Assembly (NCBI GenBank): GCA_016782865.1
Contig: JADHXR010000064.1
Location: forward strand, 1-39,854
Length of the DNA stretch: 39,854 bases
Direction: 5' to 3'
Source of the DNA: Phycisphaerae bacterium
Lineage (GTDB): Bacteria > Planctomycetota > Phycisphaerae > Sedimentisphaerales > Anaerobacaceae
Positions 7,915 through 16,040 of the stretch are shown here, in pieces. Numbering within the stretch: position 1 is the first letter of the stretch; every line of letters begins with the position of its first letter. The translations under genes and the position numbers were made by a program. The notes under the pieces were generated by a model. The model had not been told where the DNA came from, did no database searches, and saw only the letters and a list, made by a program, of their open reading frames with translations.

Positions 7915-8809
7915 CGCTCTTTCCAACCAAATCCACAAAGATTTCATGCAACGAGGGCACCTTCAACTCGAATGCTCGAACACGCGTGCGCTCCATCAAC
8001 GACCGGAGCAGCTCCTGGGAATCGGCGCTCTCCTTCAATGTGATCTCAAGCCGATTGCCCTCGGATCTAACCTCTGTGACATTGGCGAGCCCGCTGACAA
8101 AATCGGTGTCACCCTCGAGTTCTGCGCAAACCACGTGAGAGCTCTTCTGCGCACGAACGTTCGCCAGGCTGTCATCCAGGATAGCTCGTCCCTTGTTAAT
8201 CAGAAGAATGGAATCGCAGAGCTTCTCAGCTTCGTGCATAACGTGCGTGGAGAAGATGACCGTTTTTCCTTCCTTTCGCATCTCAAGGATGATACTCCTG
8301 AGCAGATCTGTATTCAGTGGGTCCAACCCTGAAAATGGCTCATCCAATATCAGCAGTTCCGGCTCGTTGATCGCCGTGACTGCAAACTGCAGTTTCTGGT
8401 GCATTCCCCGCGATAGCTCCTCGACTTTTTTGTCCGCCCACTTTGCCAGGTCCATGCGTTCGAGCCACTGGGGCACTCGGCGGGCCAGATCGGCCGCTGT
8501 TACGTCCTTGATCGCCCCGAAATACGTCAGCACCTTGCGAACTGTCATCTTGCGGTACAGCCCCCGCTCCTCGGGCATGTAGCCGATCCGGCTCTTGGCC
8601 CGCTCGACCGAATGATCTCCAAATAACACGATCTGTCCACTGTCCGGGCGCATGATGTTCATAATCATGCGAATGGTGGTAGTCTTGCCAGCGCCGTTCG
8701 GACCGAGGAAGCCGTAAATGCTCCCGGCCGGAGCCGTCACGTTCAGGCTGCTGACGGCACGGACTTCGCCGAAAGATTTACAGACATCGTTGATTGCTAC
8801 TGCGTCCAT
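7898..8809 (-). CDS. ABC transporter ATP-binding protein, NatA-like
   Basis: A 303-residue cytoplasmic ATPase: Walker A GPNGAGKTT (36-44), signature LSRGMHQKLQ, Walker B LLILDEPFSGLDP, and switch His in IFSTHVMHEAE. The last ~80 residues form the DUF4162-type C-terminal domain of NatA-like ATPases. The start at 8809 gives the normal N-terminus (AINDVCKSFGEVRAVSSL). It is first of the exporter pair, about 90 bases after the glycosidase gene on the same strand. Confidence 0.9.
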   Translation of the reverse strand: MDAVAINDVCKSFGEVRAVSSLNVTAPAGSIYGFLGPNGAGKTTTIRMIMNIMRPDSGQIVLFGDHSVERAKSRIGYMPEERGLYRKMTVRKVLTYFGAIKDVTAADLARRVPQWLERMDLAKWADKKVEELSRGMHQKLQFAVTAINEPELLILDEPFSGLDPLNTDLLRSIILEMRKEGKTVIFSTHVMHEAEKLCDSILLINKGRAILDDSLANVRAQKSSHVVCAELEGDTDFVSGLANVTEVRSEGNRLEITLKESADSQELLRSLMERTRVRAFELKVPSLHEIFVDLVGKSDAEDS

Positions 8810-8899
8810 ATTCGATATTATTCCAGGTCACCCTTGGCTTGCGCCATCAGAATATCACACCGGAATCATAAGTACAGTTTTTTCTGCTGTCCGGCGGCC

Positions 8900-11254
8900 T
8901 CAGTTTTGGCCGGCAGCGGCGGGGCTGGGTGCGACGCTGAACGTTCGAGTCTTGGTCTGGTCTTTCCATTTCGCCACTATGCTTCGGGCCGGGATAGTAA
9001 GTTCTCCGTACTGACGGACCTCGTGCGAGAAGTTGGCCACCAGTTCGACCTTGTTGTCGAGGACCGTGCGCTGGAGCAGTCTGTCGGGGCTCAGCCAGTT
9101 GAAATCTGTCATCTGCGAGAAACCCAATTCACGATGCAGCGGTGAGAAGAACTTGTAGTACCTCTTCATTGTCTCACAGTGTTTGGCGAACTCGTCCAGA
9201 TTCATGTGATACAAGGGTGGGGCCACATACAGCAGTCCTGTAAGCTCCACGGTGTCGATCATGTTGTCGAATTTCAGGCTGCCGTTTTGCCAGTGGTTGG
9301 TGGTGACGACCGAATCGTGATACACAATTTCATAGAGCGGCAGACGAAAGCTCGGATCGTAGTAGAAGAATTGGTATTGTTCCTTCATGGGTACCTGCTT
9401 GACGAAGATCTCCGGACCGTCGGGGGGATAATACCGCCCCAGGAAGTACTTTGAGTCCCGATTCTTCATATCGGGATCACCCCAGCTGAAGAGCGGGCCG
9501 AAGATGCCTTCAGAAACGTGAATCACATCGGCAAAAAGAAAGCAGCCTCCTTCGGAGCCGACAGGGACTTTGAAGGTTTCACCGATCCAGCGCATGCGAT
9601 CGGCGCGGGCGCGGGCGTCGTCGGCCTGACTCACTCGATGTCCCGCCGAATAGTCGTCGTAGACTTCGCCGTAGGCGTCGCAGTCGACGAAGTAATAGCT
9701 GTAGGGGACGTTTTGCATGTTCCTGCGGACGCGTTTTTCGACGTGCGTGCGTGCGGCAAGAGGGGAAAGCTTTCCGCCGACGCCTTTGAAACCGCCCAGC
9801 GGCGTGCCGTCCCGGCGGAGAATGCGACCTGTATCGTACAGGCGCTGATCGAACTGCGCCGTGGGCCAGGTGCTGTCGGTGCCGAGCAGGGCGGGGTCGT
9901 GTATGCTGTGGTAGGAATCGTAGGTGCCGAACAAATAGCCCATTTCGTCGGCGAGCCGGGCGACGGCGGGGCGTTTTTCCACGCCCTCCCAGCCGGCAAC
10001 ACACAGGCGCATCCGATCGAAGCCCTGTTCCTGAAACTGCCTGAGCATCTTGATTGAAACGCCGTTGCCCCATAGATCGGGGGCCAGCATAAACTCCTCG
10101 AACGCCCTGTGCAGCAAGAGGCTGTTCATGCGGCACAGCTCGGCTGATGACAGTGTGTCACGGTCTCTCTCGAGCAATTCGAGCACTTGTCCTTGAAGCG
10201 GCACTGCCTTCCAGGAATTGTCGTCGAAGAAGTCCTTTCTGCCTAACAATCGGGACAGCTTATTGGCAACCTGAGTCTTAGTGTAATTGTCGGGCCATTG
10301 TGATTTTGATATTCGAACGACTTCGTTCCACCGCTCGGGCTCCATGAATTCTTTGATTCGTTTACCGGGTGAAGAGCCGGGGGCCTGAGCCTGCTCGACA
10401 ATATCCTGACAAAATGATCGCCATTTGTTGCGCGGGATATCGTGGCGCGAAAACGGTTCGTCACCCCACAGGTAGATGTGGGCGGCCCCCAACAATCTTT
10501 CCGTCCTGGGGATTTTTCTGATTTTCTCGCTCATGCCGACGAACTGACCCTGCTGCTTGAGCCAATCGCGAAATTGCCTGGCCGGTTCAACGGGCGAGTC
10601 GTTGCCCGACAGACGGATCACGAATCCGTATTCCTTCTCGGTTTGAAAAGGCGTGAATTCATGAGTGAATGTCATTCCAAGTTTGCCATCTTTTCGATTG
10701 AAGTCAATAGCGTTGTTGTACGGATTGGCCGCGATGTATGTCAGGGATACGTCGTTGCAGTCGAGACCCCAGAAAGGCATGCTGAGGCCCTCTAACGTGT
10801 TCCATTGGCCGTGCTCGATCATGTAATCGGTCCAGCGGGAGTTATCGAGCGGTATCCAGAATCCTTCTGCGTGAGGCCAGACGAGCGCCCTGATGTTCTG
10901 TGATAGCTGCAAAACAGGCCAGGTGAATTCGCCGGTTTCCTGCGATGATATTTTTACCGAAATATCTTTTTTGAGGAGTTCAACGGCTACGCTAATCTTT
11001 CTGTCTTCCAAGTCCCATTGCGCAAGATTGCCGGTCTGCATTAGCCTGCCAGGCCGACCCAAACCGCCTTGGCCCTGCGACAATCGGATCGGCTCTTTCC
11101 CCGCCGCCCGCGCCCTGGTTTCCAACGTATGCGGCGACACCTCAATCGTCCAATGCTCATTGCTCAGGGTAATCTGCCGGGGTTGGGAAGCCCACACGGC
11201 GCAATTGAAAGCAGCAGCGACGCTGAAGATGACGGAAAACCCTTTTTGCATCAT
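8900..11254 (-). CDS. Secreted glycoside hydrolase, GH129/GH101-related
   Basis: A 784-residue protein with a signal peptide (hydrophobic stretch VIFSVAAAFNCAVWA, cleavage near residue 22). Residues ~30-240 form a beta-rich domain and ~255-600 a barrel. The likely catalytic acids are D524 or D526 in YFVDCDAYGEVYDD and E568 in VGSEGG, the arrangement that I recall for the Pfam family related to endo-/exo-alpha-N-acetylgalactosaminidases (GH101/GH129). A C-terminal beta domain follows (LLQRTVLDNKVELVANFSHE). Action would be on host or algal O-glycans or similar polymers outside the cell; the exact bond is not known. Family assignment is moderate. Two adjacent ATGs (11254, 11251) can start it. 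Confidence 0.6.
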   Translation of the reverse strand: MMQKGFSVIFSVAAAFNCAVWASQPRQITLSNEHWTIEVSPHTLETRARAAGKEPIRLSQGQGGLGRPGRLMQTGNLAQWDLEDRKISVAVELLKKDISVKISSQETGEFTWPVLQLSQNIRALVWPHAEGFWIPLDNSRWTDYMIEHGQWNTLEGLSMPFWGLDCNDVSLTYIAANPYNNAIDFNRKDGKLGMTFTHEFTPFQTEKEYGFVIRLSGNDSPVEPARQFRDWLKQQGQFVGMSEKIRKIPRTERLLGAAHIYLWGDEPFSRHDIPRNKWRSFCQDIVEQAQAPGSSPGKRIKEFMEPERWNEVVRISKSQWPDNYTKTQVANKLSRLLGRKDFFDDNSWKAVPLQGQVLELLERDRDTLSSAELCRMNSLLLHRAFEEFMLAPDLWGNGVSIKMLRQFQEQGFDRMRLCVAGWEGVEKRPAVARLADEMGYLFGTYDSYHSIHDPALLGTDSTWPTAQFDQRLYDTGRILRRDGTPLGGFKGVGGKLSPLAARTHVEKRVRRNMQNVPYSYYFVDCDAYGEVYDDYSAGHRVSQADDARARADRMRWIGETFKVPVGSEGGCFLFADVIHVSEGIFGPLFSWGDPDMKNRDSKYFLGRYYPPDGPEIFVKQVPMKEQYQFFYYDPSFRLPLYEIVYHDSVVTTNHWQNGSLKFDNMIDTVELTGLLYVAPPLYHMNLDEFAKHCETMKRYYKFFSPLHRELGFSQMTDFNWLSPDRLLQRTVLDNKVELVANFSHEVRQYGELTIPARSIVAKWKDQTKTRTFSVAPSPAAAGQN

Positions 11255-11354
11255 TAAGCCCTGCCGGACAAAGCGACTCCATCCGATGCTTTACGTGCTG
11301 AATACCCGGCAATTACACTGCGGGTATACGGCACACATTCAGCCGCTTCGGGCC

Positions 11355-11681
11355 TTACGATATGTCAAAAACTTTCGTCAGTTGCGTGATTTCGAATACC
11401 CTGCGGAGATTCGAGTCCAGATTGGATAGTTGCAGCTTGCCACCTAACTCGATCACCTTCTTGTGGACTCTGACCAGAAGGCCCAGGACGGCCGAGGTCA
11501 TGAACTTGACGTTGACGAAATTGAGAATCAGTTTCTTGTTCTCGTTCTTCTCAATCACCGCATCGAGAGCGTCCTGAAGCTCCTTTATCTGCTGCTCCTC
11601 GAGGATTTTTTCTTCCGTGAACGTCGCAAACGTGACATCCAATCCGTACTCGATCTCTATTCTCGGTTGTCCCTGTTCCAT
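11355..11681 (-). CDS. STAS-domain protein (anti-anti-sigma factor-like)
   Basis: A 108-residue single STAS domain of the SpoIIAA/RsbV type. The conserved strand-turn is LNFVNVKFMTSAVLGLLVRV, with Ser63 at the position phosphorylated in anti-sigma antagonists. The start is decided by the ribosome binding site: AAGGAG (11688-11693) lies 6 bases from the ATG at 11681, whereas the upstream ATG at 11685-11687 touches it. No kinase or sigma-B partner is adjacent; the ECF pair 1.3 kb away uses a zinc-type anti-sigma that does not normally work with STAS proteins. Confidence 0.85.
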   Translation of the reverse strand: MEQGQPRIEIEYGLDVTFATFTEEKILEEQQIKELQDALDAVIEKNENKKLILNFVNVKFMTSAVLGLLVRVHKKVIELGGKLQLSNLDSNLRRVFEITQLTKVFDIS

Positions 11682-12024
11682 AAGCATCTCCTTATAGCAC
11701 CTGTCTGGTGAATCTTCCTTACTGTGCCGGTCCGGGCCTCAGTATCGTCAGGATCGGATTGGCGACACGAGAAGCATCTTACCGGATAGTCTCTGAAAAC
11801 GCCAGAAATACCTTAGGGCCGTGGTATATTTGCCCGGAAAGTGCGCCACCGCTCTCTACTGTCCGGCTTGTGGCCTTTATTTGGAACGCAAGAGAACTTT
11901 TCGATATTTCCGCAGGGAGATGTTGTGCTGCTACGTTTAACAGGTGGCTTACCCTTTGTGTGGCAGCCGGAACGTCAACCGAAACGTTGTTGAGGCGGAC
12001 AAACTGTCCGCGGAGAAAGAGAGT
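11682..12024. other. Intergenic region between divergent STAS and DUF4405 genes
   Basis: About 340 bases holding the STAS ribosome binding site at one end and GGAGAAAGAG for the DUF4405 gene at the other. I found no convincing promoter pair, hairpin or conserved coding stretch; open frames crossing it have no recognisable protein character. Confidence 0.4.
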
Positions 12025-12768
12025 ATGGGTAACAATGCAAAAGAATCCTTCAATCTAAGGGCGTTCGCTTCGGTTTTCGCCGGGCTTTCATTTGTGCTGA
12101 TGGCGGTCACGGGGCTAATCTTGTTTTTTGCCCCTTCCTGCCGAATTGCCCGCGACACCTCTTGGATGGTGTGGGGCCACGACAAGGAACAATGGGTAGC
12201 CGTCCATGTCTGGCTCGGCATCGCGTGCGTAATCACATCGGGCATACACATCTATCTCAACTGGGCCGCCCTTACCAACTATTTCAAAGACAGGGTCCAC
12301 AAGGCTCTTGCGTTTCGGGTCGAGTGGGTGGCCGCTCTTGCCATATGTGTCGTTCTCTATGTCGGGTCCGTGCGTGGAGTGGCGCCTTTCTCGTCTCTTA
12401 TGGTCTGGAAAGACACATTCAAGCACGGAACGACCGGCGGCGCCGAGCATGGCCGGGGTTGGCGTGGGGGCGCAGCAGCCGACCAGCAAGTTCAAAACCA
12501 CGCGAGCGGTGCATTAAACTCGAACGAGCACCAGGGCAATCGCGGGCAAAGTCAGGGGCTGGGGCACGGTCCGGGTGGGGCCGGCAGAGGGACCGGACAA
12601 AAGACTCTCGGACAGTTTTGCAGCGATGAGGGAATTGAGCTTTCATGGGCAATATCGCATCTGCGAAACCAGGGGCTTACGATCCGGGATACGATGACCG
12701 TGCGAGAAATAGCCGATGCTGTGGGCGTGCACCCCCGCGATCTGCGTGCTGTCTTGCAGGCCAGGTAA
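12025..12768 (+). CDS. DUF4405-type membrane protein with Gly-rich linker and C-terminal helical domain
   Basis: A 247-residue protein. Residues 1-125 carry three membrane helices with the DUF4405 pattern of small cytochrome-b-like proteins: WGHDKEQW (His52), VAVHVWLG (His61) and SGIHIYLNW (His75); these histidines are candidate heme ligands (inference). A linker at ~133-192 is rich in Gly, His, Gln and Arg (GRGWRGG, GLGHGPGGAGRG). A C-terminal domain (~193-247) looks like a short helix-turn-helix or SAP-like unit (REIADAVGVHPRDLRAVL). The ATG at 12025 follows GGAGAAAGAG by 9 bases; upstream in-frame codons look non-coding. It converges on the anti-sigma operon, and its linker resembles in composition the secreted repeat protein at 14260-15063. 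Confidence 0.75.
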   Translation: MGNNAKESFNLRAFASVFAGLSFVLMAVTGLILFFAPSCRIARDTSWMVWGHDKEQWVAVHVWLGIACVITSGIHIYLNWAALTNYFKDRVHKALAFRVEWVAALAICVVLYVGSVRGVAPFSSLMVWKDTFKHGTTGGAEHGRGWRGGAAADQQVQNHASGALNSNEHQGNRGQSQGLGHGPGGAGRGTGQKTLGQFCSDEGIELSWAISHLRNQGLTIRDTMTVREIADAVGVHPRDLRAVLQAR

Positions 12769-12837
12769 TATCGAATGCTCTTGCTGCGAGATGATCGGGA
12801 AACTACGAATTGTCCTGGCTTCGCCGGCACAGACCTA

Positions 12838-12942
12838 TCAACCACTTCTGCTGCTCAGCGCCGTCGAGCGGGCGTTGAAGAATGAAATTGCCCCGCAGAC
12901 AAACGCGACTACGCCAACCATCGCCGTTCTTTTTCGATTCAT
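12838..12942 (-). CDS. 34-residue membrane or exported peptide, coupled to the anti-sigma gene
   Basis: The ATG (12940-12942) overlaps the anti-sigma TGA as ATGA, so translation is probably coupled. The product is MNRKRTAMVGVVAFVCGAIS followed by FFNARSTALSSRSG: a basic start, a short hydrophobic core with one Cys, and a stop. That is the layout of a signal or anchor segment. In related operons a longer periplasmic protein often follows the anti-sigma factor, so this may be the remains of one cut short after its signal segment, or a true small membrane protein. Nothing downstream in other frames obviously continues it. Confidence 0.5.
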   Translation of the reverse strand: MNRKRTAMVGVVAFVCGAISFFNARSTALSSRSG

Positions 12943-13418
12943 TGCTCGCCCCCCGTATCGGGCTGATCTTCCTCCAGAACCAGCCAGGCCAACCCGCTGG
13001 ACCATTGCAGGCCCAGTGCGGCCAGATATTCAGGTTGGTTCTGCGAAGGTGCGACCTGTGGTTTCTTTCCCGTGACGCTGTACCTGCCCACCTCGTATCC
13101 TGCGCCGACGGCAATGATGATCGAAGCCGCCACTCGCAACACTTGAAGTGGCAACCTCATTCTCACAACATGTGTTCCGGCGTTTCGCCCGGAGGCCGAC
13201 TGTTCCACTCGCGCCAGGGTGACAATCCGGTCCGCCACATCATGCTCGGCTGTCTCAACGTTCCAATCCCCTAACGTATCCCACAGTCTGTCCGTTTCCC
13301 GCCTGCGCTGCGAACACTCAGGGCATGCCGCTATGTGCTCACGCACCTCCTTGGTTCGGGGCCCGGTCAGGTTGCCTGCCACATACTCGGTCAACTCGAT
13401 GTCATTTATGTGTTTCAT
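12939..13418 (-). CDS. Zinc-type anti-sigma factor, single-pass membrane protein
   Basis: A 159-residue protein. The N-terminal cytoplasmic domain has the ZAS pattern HxxxCxxC (H28, C32, C35 in REHIAACPECSQRRRE), which binds zinc and holds the cognate ECF sigma factor. One membrane helix follows near residues 92-112 (VLRVAASIIIAVGAGYEVG), then a ~45-residue outer tail that would sense the signal. It lies 47 bases after the sigma gene and overlaps the 34-residue ORF by 4 bases. Because the sigma gene reads as frameshifted here, this protein may now lack an intact partner. Confidence 0.8.
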   Translation of the reverse strand: MKHINDIELTEYVAGNLTGPRTKEVREHIAACPECSQRRRETDRLWDTLGDWNVETAEHDVADRIVTLARVEQSASGRNAGTHVVRMRLPLQVLRVAASIIIAVGAGYEVGRYSVTGKKPQVAPSQNQPEYLAALGLQWSSGLAWLVLEEDQPDTGGEQ

Positions 13419-13465
13419 TGTTCTGACCTATCTCTTAAACGATCTCTATCCTCACATACTGCGGA

Positions 13466-14021
13466 CTATTCGACAAAATATCTCACTTTGTCAAGTTTTT
13501 CCCTCAGATTTGCATACGCTCTGACCAGCAGCGACTCCACTGCCGAGCTGCTCCAGCCGGTAACTTCCGTGATCTCACCGTGGCTCAAGCCCTGATACCG
13601 ATGCAATATGAGCGCCATGCGCTGCCGCTCCGGCAGCTTGCCCACAGCCGCTTTCACCAACTCCACGACTTCCTTTCTCTCGGCGGCATCATAGTCAGTC
13701 TCAGCCTCCACATCGAGATGCGCCATCAAGCGGTGCTGCTTTTCTGGCCTGCGATCGCTGTGCGTCAAAGCAGAGATTGACTACGATGCGATACAGCCAT
13801 GTGGTGAACCTGGCTGTGGACTTGTAGTTGCTGGCCGCTCTGTGTACCCGAAGGAAAGCTTCCTGACCAACATCTTCAGCTTTGTGCCAATCATTCAGAA
13901 CCCGATAAGACAGTGATAGAACTCTGTCCTGATGCTTACCGACAAGATCGCCGAGGGCCTCCATATCCCCCGCGGCCAGACGAGCCATGAGTGCGGTGTC
14001 GTTGAGTTCGTTGTCTGTCAC
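13466..14021 (-). pseudogene. ECF RNA polymerase sigma factor, interrupted by a frameshift
   Basis: Region 2 is intact in the first frame (LVGKHQDRVLSLSYRVLNDW, AEDVGQEAFLRVHRA, FTTWLYRIVVNLCFDAQR) and region 4 is intact in another frame (AVGKLPERQRMALILHRYQG, HGEITEVTGWSSSAVESLLV). The frames join at a run of four T's at 13740-13743 (AAAA on the coding strand); removing one A restores a normal ~184-residue ECF sigma factor. I call the start at the GTG at 14021 (VTDNELNDTALMARLAAGD) because a promoter sits just upstream, at 14063-14092. Either the gene is broken, or this is a sequencing error, or a +1 ribosomal slip occurs. The anti-sigma gene follows 47 bases later. Confidence 0.75.
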
Positions 14022-14062
14022 TGAAAAGATTCTACTCCGGGACCTTCTCGGAAACACAGCCC

Positions 14063-14092
14063 TATATACTGCCTCCACTCATCAGAGTTCAA
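14063..14092 (-). promoter_or_regulatory. Promoter of the sigma / anti-sigma operon
   Basis: On the minus strand TTGAAC (14087-14092), an 18-nt spacer and TATATA (14063-14068). A start of transcription near 14056 would exclude the longer start at 14078 and leave the GTG at 14021. No clear second copy of an ECF-type promoter was recognised, so autoregulation cannot be shown. Confidence 0.45.
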
Positions 14093-14259
14093 TTGTTTTT
14101 TTTTCAAAAGGACCGCAGGTTCTCGATATGTGGATCCGTTAAACAAATGTATGTTGAATATTCGAGGGTCTTTAGCGGGCCGGCAAAAAATGAGAGAGCA
14201 TGTGACACAGCTTAGCGTTGAGAATTGAACTGACAGAAGAAGAATCAAGGAGAACAAGA

Positions 14260-15063
14260 ATGAGAACGAAACCGTCACTAAGTATTTTGGCTATTGTCGT
14301 GGCCGTTGTTGGGTTTGTAGTCGTCTCTGCCAACGATGGGGCATCGGCGCAACCGTACATGGATGGGCAGTGCCAGGAAGGCGGATCCTGCGGGACCGCA
14401 ATTGAATCGCAAATGCCCATGCATGGCGGTGGATATGGGCCGGGTCGAGGTTGGGGTCGCGGAGGCGGAATGGGCGGCCCTGGGGCACAATTGGTCCAGG
14501 AACAGCAGTGCAGCGACTGGGAAAGCGGCCAGCAGACTGGTGGAATCAACGGTGCTGTGGCAGGAGGTTGTAGTACTCAGGGATTTGCTCGGAATTCAGG
14601 TTGCAGCAGCTCCGGTGGTCACGGTGGTGGCTCTTCGTGCAGTTCCGGCGGCGGACGAGGCCAGAGTTGCAGTCAGAGTATGGGTCGGCAAATTGGTGGA
14701 GGTTGCAGCAGCGCCGGTGGTCACGGGGGCGGCTCTTCGTGCAGTTCCGGTGGCGGCCGAGGGCAGGGTCGCGCCGGCGGCTGTGGTCAGAGTTTCGCCC
14801 GGAACACAGGATGTAGAAGCGGTGGTGGTTGCGGCAGTGCTTCATCCTGCAATTCCAGTCGCGGTCGCGGGCAAGGCTGGTCCGGAGGCCGCGGTCAAAG
14901 TTGTGCCCGCAGTGGCGGACACCGCGGTGGAAGCCGTTGCGGCAGTGTCTCATCGTGCAATTCCGGCCGTGGCGGTCGCGGGCAAGGTTGGGCAAGAGGC
15001 CGGGGCCACGGTTGGGGTCAGAATGCAGGCCGTGGGGCCGGTGGAAGTTGTGGAGGTTGTTGA
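14260..15063 (+). CDS. Secreted Gly/Ser/Cys-rich repeat protein, function unknown
   Basis: A 267-residue protein with a clear signal peptide (LSILAIVVAVVGFVVVSAND, then GASAQ). The mature part is almost entirely Gly, Ser, Cys, Arg, Gln and His, with 18 cysteines by my count, many in SSC or GGC contexts, ending in GGSCGGC. A 34-residue unit (GCSSSGGHGGGSSCSSGGGR as its first 20) is repeated at least twice, then decays into variants with RGRGQGW motifs. The ATG at 14260 follows AAGGAG by 7 bases. I know no named family. Cys/His-rich, glycine-rich composition would suit metal binding or a disulfide cross-linked surface layer (inference). It is divergent from the sigma operon and precedes FetAB-like genes on the same strand. 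Confidence 0.8.
   Translation: MRTKPSLSILAIVVAVVGFVVVSANDGASAQPYMDGQCQEGGSCGTAIESQMPMHGGGYGPGRGWGRGGGMGGPGAQLVQEQQCSDWESGQQTGGINGAVAGGCSTQGFARNSGCSSSGGHGGGSSCSSGGGRGQSCSQSMGRQIGGGCSSAGGHGGGSSCSSGGGRGQGRAGGCGQSFARNTGCRSGGGCGSASSCNSSRGRGQGWSGGRGQSCARSGGHRGGSRCGSVSSCNSGRGGRGQGWARGRGHGWGQNAGRGAGGSCGGC
14599..14802 (+). repeat. Two 102-bp tandem coding repeats in the Gly/Cys-rich gene
   Basis: The unit beginning GGTTGCAGCAGC at 14599 starts again at 14701, an exact 102-base period (34 codons). The first ~66 bases of each unit are nearly identical with mostly synonymous changes; the rest has diverged. Shorter GGTCGCGGGCAAGG-like units follow to about 15010. Confidence 0.75.
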
Positions 15064-15341
15064 GTTAACCCGCTCTGTGAATAGCTCCGGGTTCTGTGGC
15101 GTGCCTGACGGATAGACGCGCTGCCACCTGCAAGACGCAGGCGAGTTGGCACATCGGGCATCTACTGCGATGCCTGCTGTGCCAGCTTCATTCTTTCAAT
15201 CTCGATCTCTGCTTCCAGCCTTGCAAGCCTGCTCCTCGCCACGTCATCCTGACCTGCCATGCCGGCCTTAGCCTCTCGCGCAATCAGATCCCCGGCCCTT
15301 TCTTCCTTTCTTCCCTTCTTCCCCTTTGGGGTCAATCGCGC
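15064..15341 (+). other. Gap between the Gly/Cys-rich gene and the FetA-like gene
   Basis: About 280 bases. The frame joined to the FetA-like gene is open here, but its translation is rich in Cys, Leu, His and Pro without domain character, so I treat it as untranslated. A CT-rich run (CTTCCTTTCTTCCC, 15303-15316) precedes the promoter at 15342. No terminator hairpin with a T-run was found. Confidence 0.4.
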
Positions 15342-15370
15342 TTGACAAGCGGAAGGTTACCGGCGATTCT
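15342..15370 (+). promoter_or_regulatory. Promoter of the FetAB-like genes, possibly giving a leaderless mRNA
   Basis: A perfect -35 TTGACA (15342-15347), a 17-nt spacer and GATTCT (15365-15370). Only 7 bases separate the -10 box from the ATG at 15378, where transcription would be expected to begin. No Shine-Dalgarno sequence stands at a useful distance before that ATG. Confidence 0.5.
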
Positions 15371-15377
15371 CCTTTCG

Positions 15378-16040
15378 ATGGCTGGCTCTGATGACATCGC
15401 GTTACTGGCGCAAGATTTGTCTCTGGCTTTCGATACCGGCGCCGTGCTGGAGGGTTTCTCGATCGAGATCTCGGGTGGGCAGAAGATCCTTATGACGGGA
15501 CCGTCCGGCTGTGGAAAATCCACTCTTCTGAAGTGCTTCCTCGGCCTGGTGGTCCCGAAGAGCGGCTCTATAGCCGTCGCCGGCCAACCTCTGACGCCGG
15601 CAACGGTCTGGAGCCTGAGAAGGCAAATCGCCTACGTTACGCAGGAGCCCGATCTTGGCCTGGGAAACGTCCGTCAGATCGTCGAAAGGCCGTTTCACTA
15701 TCGTGCAAACACCCACCTGCCGAACTACTTTGAAAGGCTGAACGAGTTGATGGATTTGTTCGGACTCGGCAGCGACCTGCGTGACAAAGATGTTTCCAGG
15801 CTCTCAGGCGGCGAAAAACAAAGGATAGCTCTGACAGTCGCTATGACGCTTGATCGGCCGATCTTGCTCCTGGATGAACCGACGTCGGCGCTGGATGTGC
15901 GATCTAGAAGGACTCTCAGCCAGTATCTCCAATCACGCACGGATCTCACTGCCCTGGTGGTGACGCACGACACCGGCAACTTCACATTCGCTGACAACAT
16001 AGTGCACCTGCAGGCCCGCGTGGCAGGAGATTCGGAATGA
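15378..16040 (+). CDS. FetA/YbbL-like ABC transporter ATP-binding protein
   Basis: A 220-residue ATPase: Walker A GPSGCGKST (41-49), signature LSGGEKQRIAL, Walker B ILLLDEPTSALD, switch His in VVTHD. Its short length and its ATGA overlap with a UPF0014 permease identify it as the FetA (YbbL) type. In E. coli, FetAB exports iron and raises peroxide resistance; that role is carried over here by family only. The ATG at 15378 starts the normal ABC N-terminus (LLAQDLSLAFDTGAVLEGFS); the long open upstream extension lacks domain character. It has its own promoter at 15342-15370. Confidence 0.85.
   Translation: MAGSDDIALLAQDLSLAFDTGAVLEGFSIEISGGQKILMTGPSGCGKSTLLKCFLGLVVPKSGSIAVAGQPLTPATVWSLRRQIAYVTQEPDLGLGNVRQIVERPFHYRANTHLPNYFERLNELMDLFGLGSDLRDKDVSRLSGGEKQRIALTVAMTLDRPILLLDEPTSALDVRSRRTLSQYLQSRTDLTALVVTHDTGNFTFADNIVHLQARVAGDSE

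Noticed and set aside
8900..11254. Assignment of the glycosidase to a plain GH family such as GH13 or GH31
   Set aside because: The Asp and Glu contexts and the Trp-rich N-terminal domain do not match those families; GH101/GH129 kinship fits better.
11708..12058. Plus-strand frame of 116 codons before the DUF4405 gene
   Set aside because: No domain, no ribosome binding site, and it overlaps the well-supported start at 12025.
11355..14021. STAS protein and ECF sigma operon as one partner-switching circuit
   Set aside because: The anti-sigma protein is the zinc-binding HxxxCxxC type and not an HPK-like kinase, which STAS antagonists bind.
14599..15010. Possible CRISPR array because of regular repeats
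   Set aside because: The units are in frame, encode Gly/Ser/Cys protein, and have no unique spacers of constant length.
14336..15115. Second plus-strand frame (259 codons, Val/Ala-rich) overlapping the Gly/Cys-rich gene
   Set aside because: The Gly/Cys frame has the signal peptide and the ribosome binding site; the other frame is a by-product of GGT/GGC repeats.
15096..15377. N-terminal extension of the FetA-like ATPase
   Set aside because: The translation has no ABC character, and the promoter at 15342-15370 would start transcription after it.
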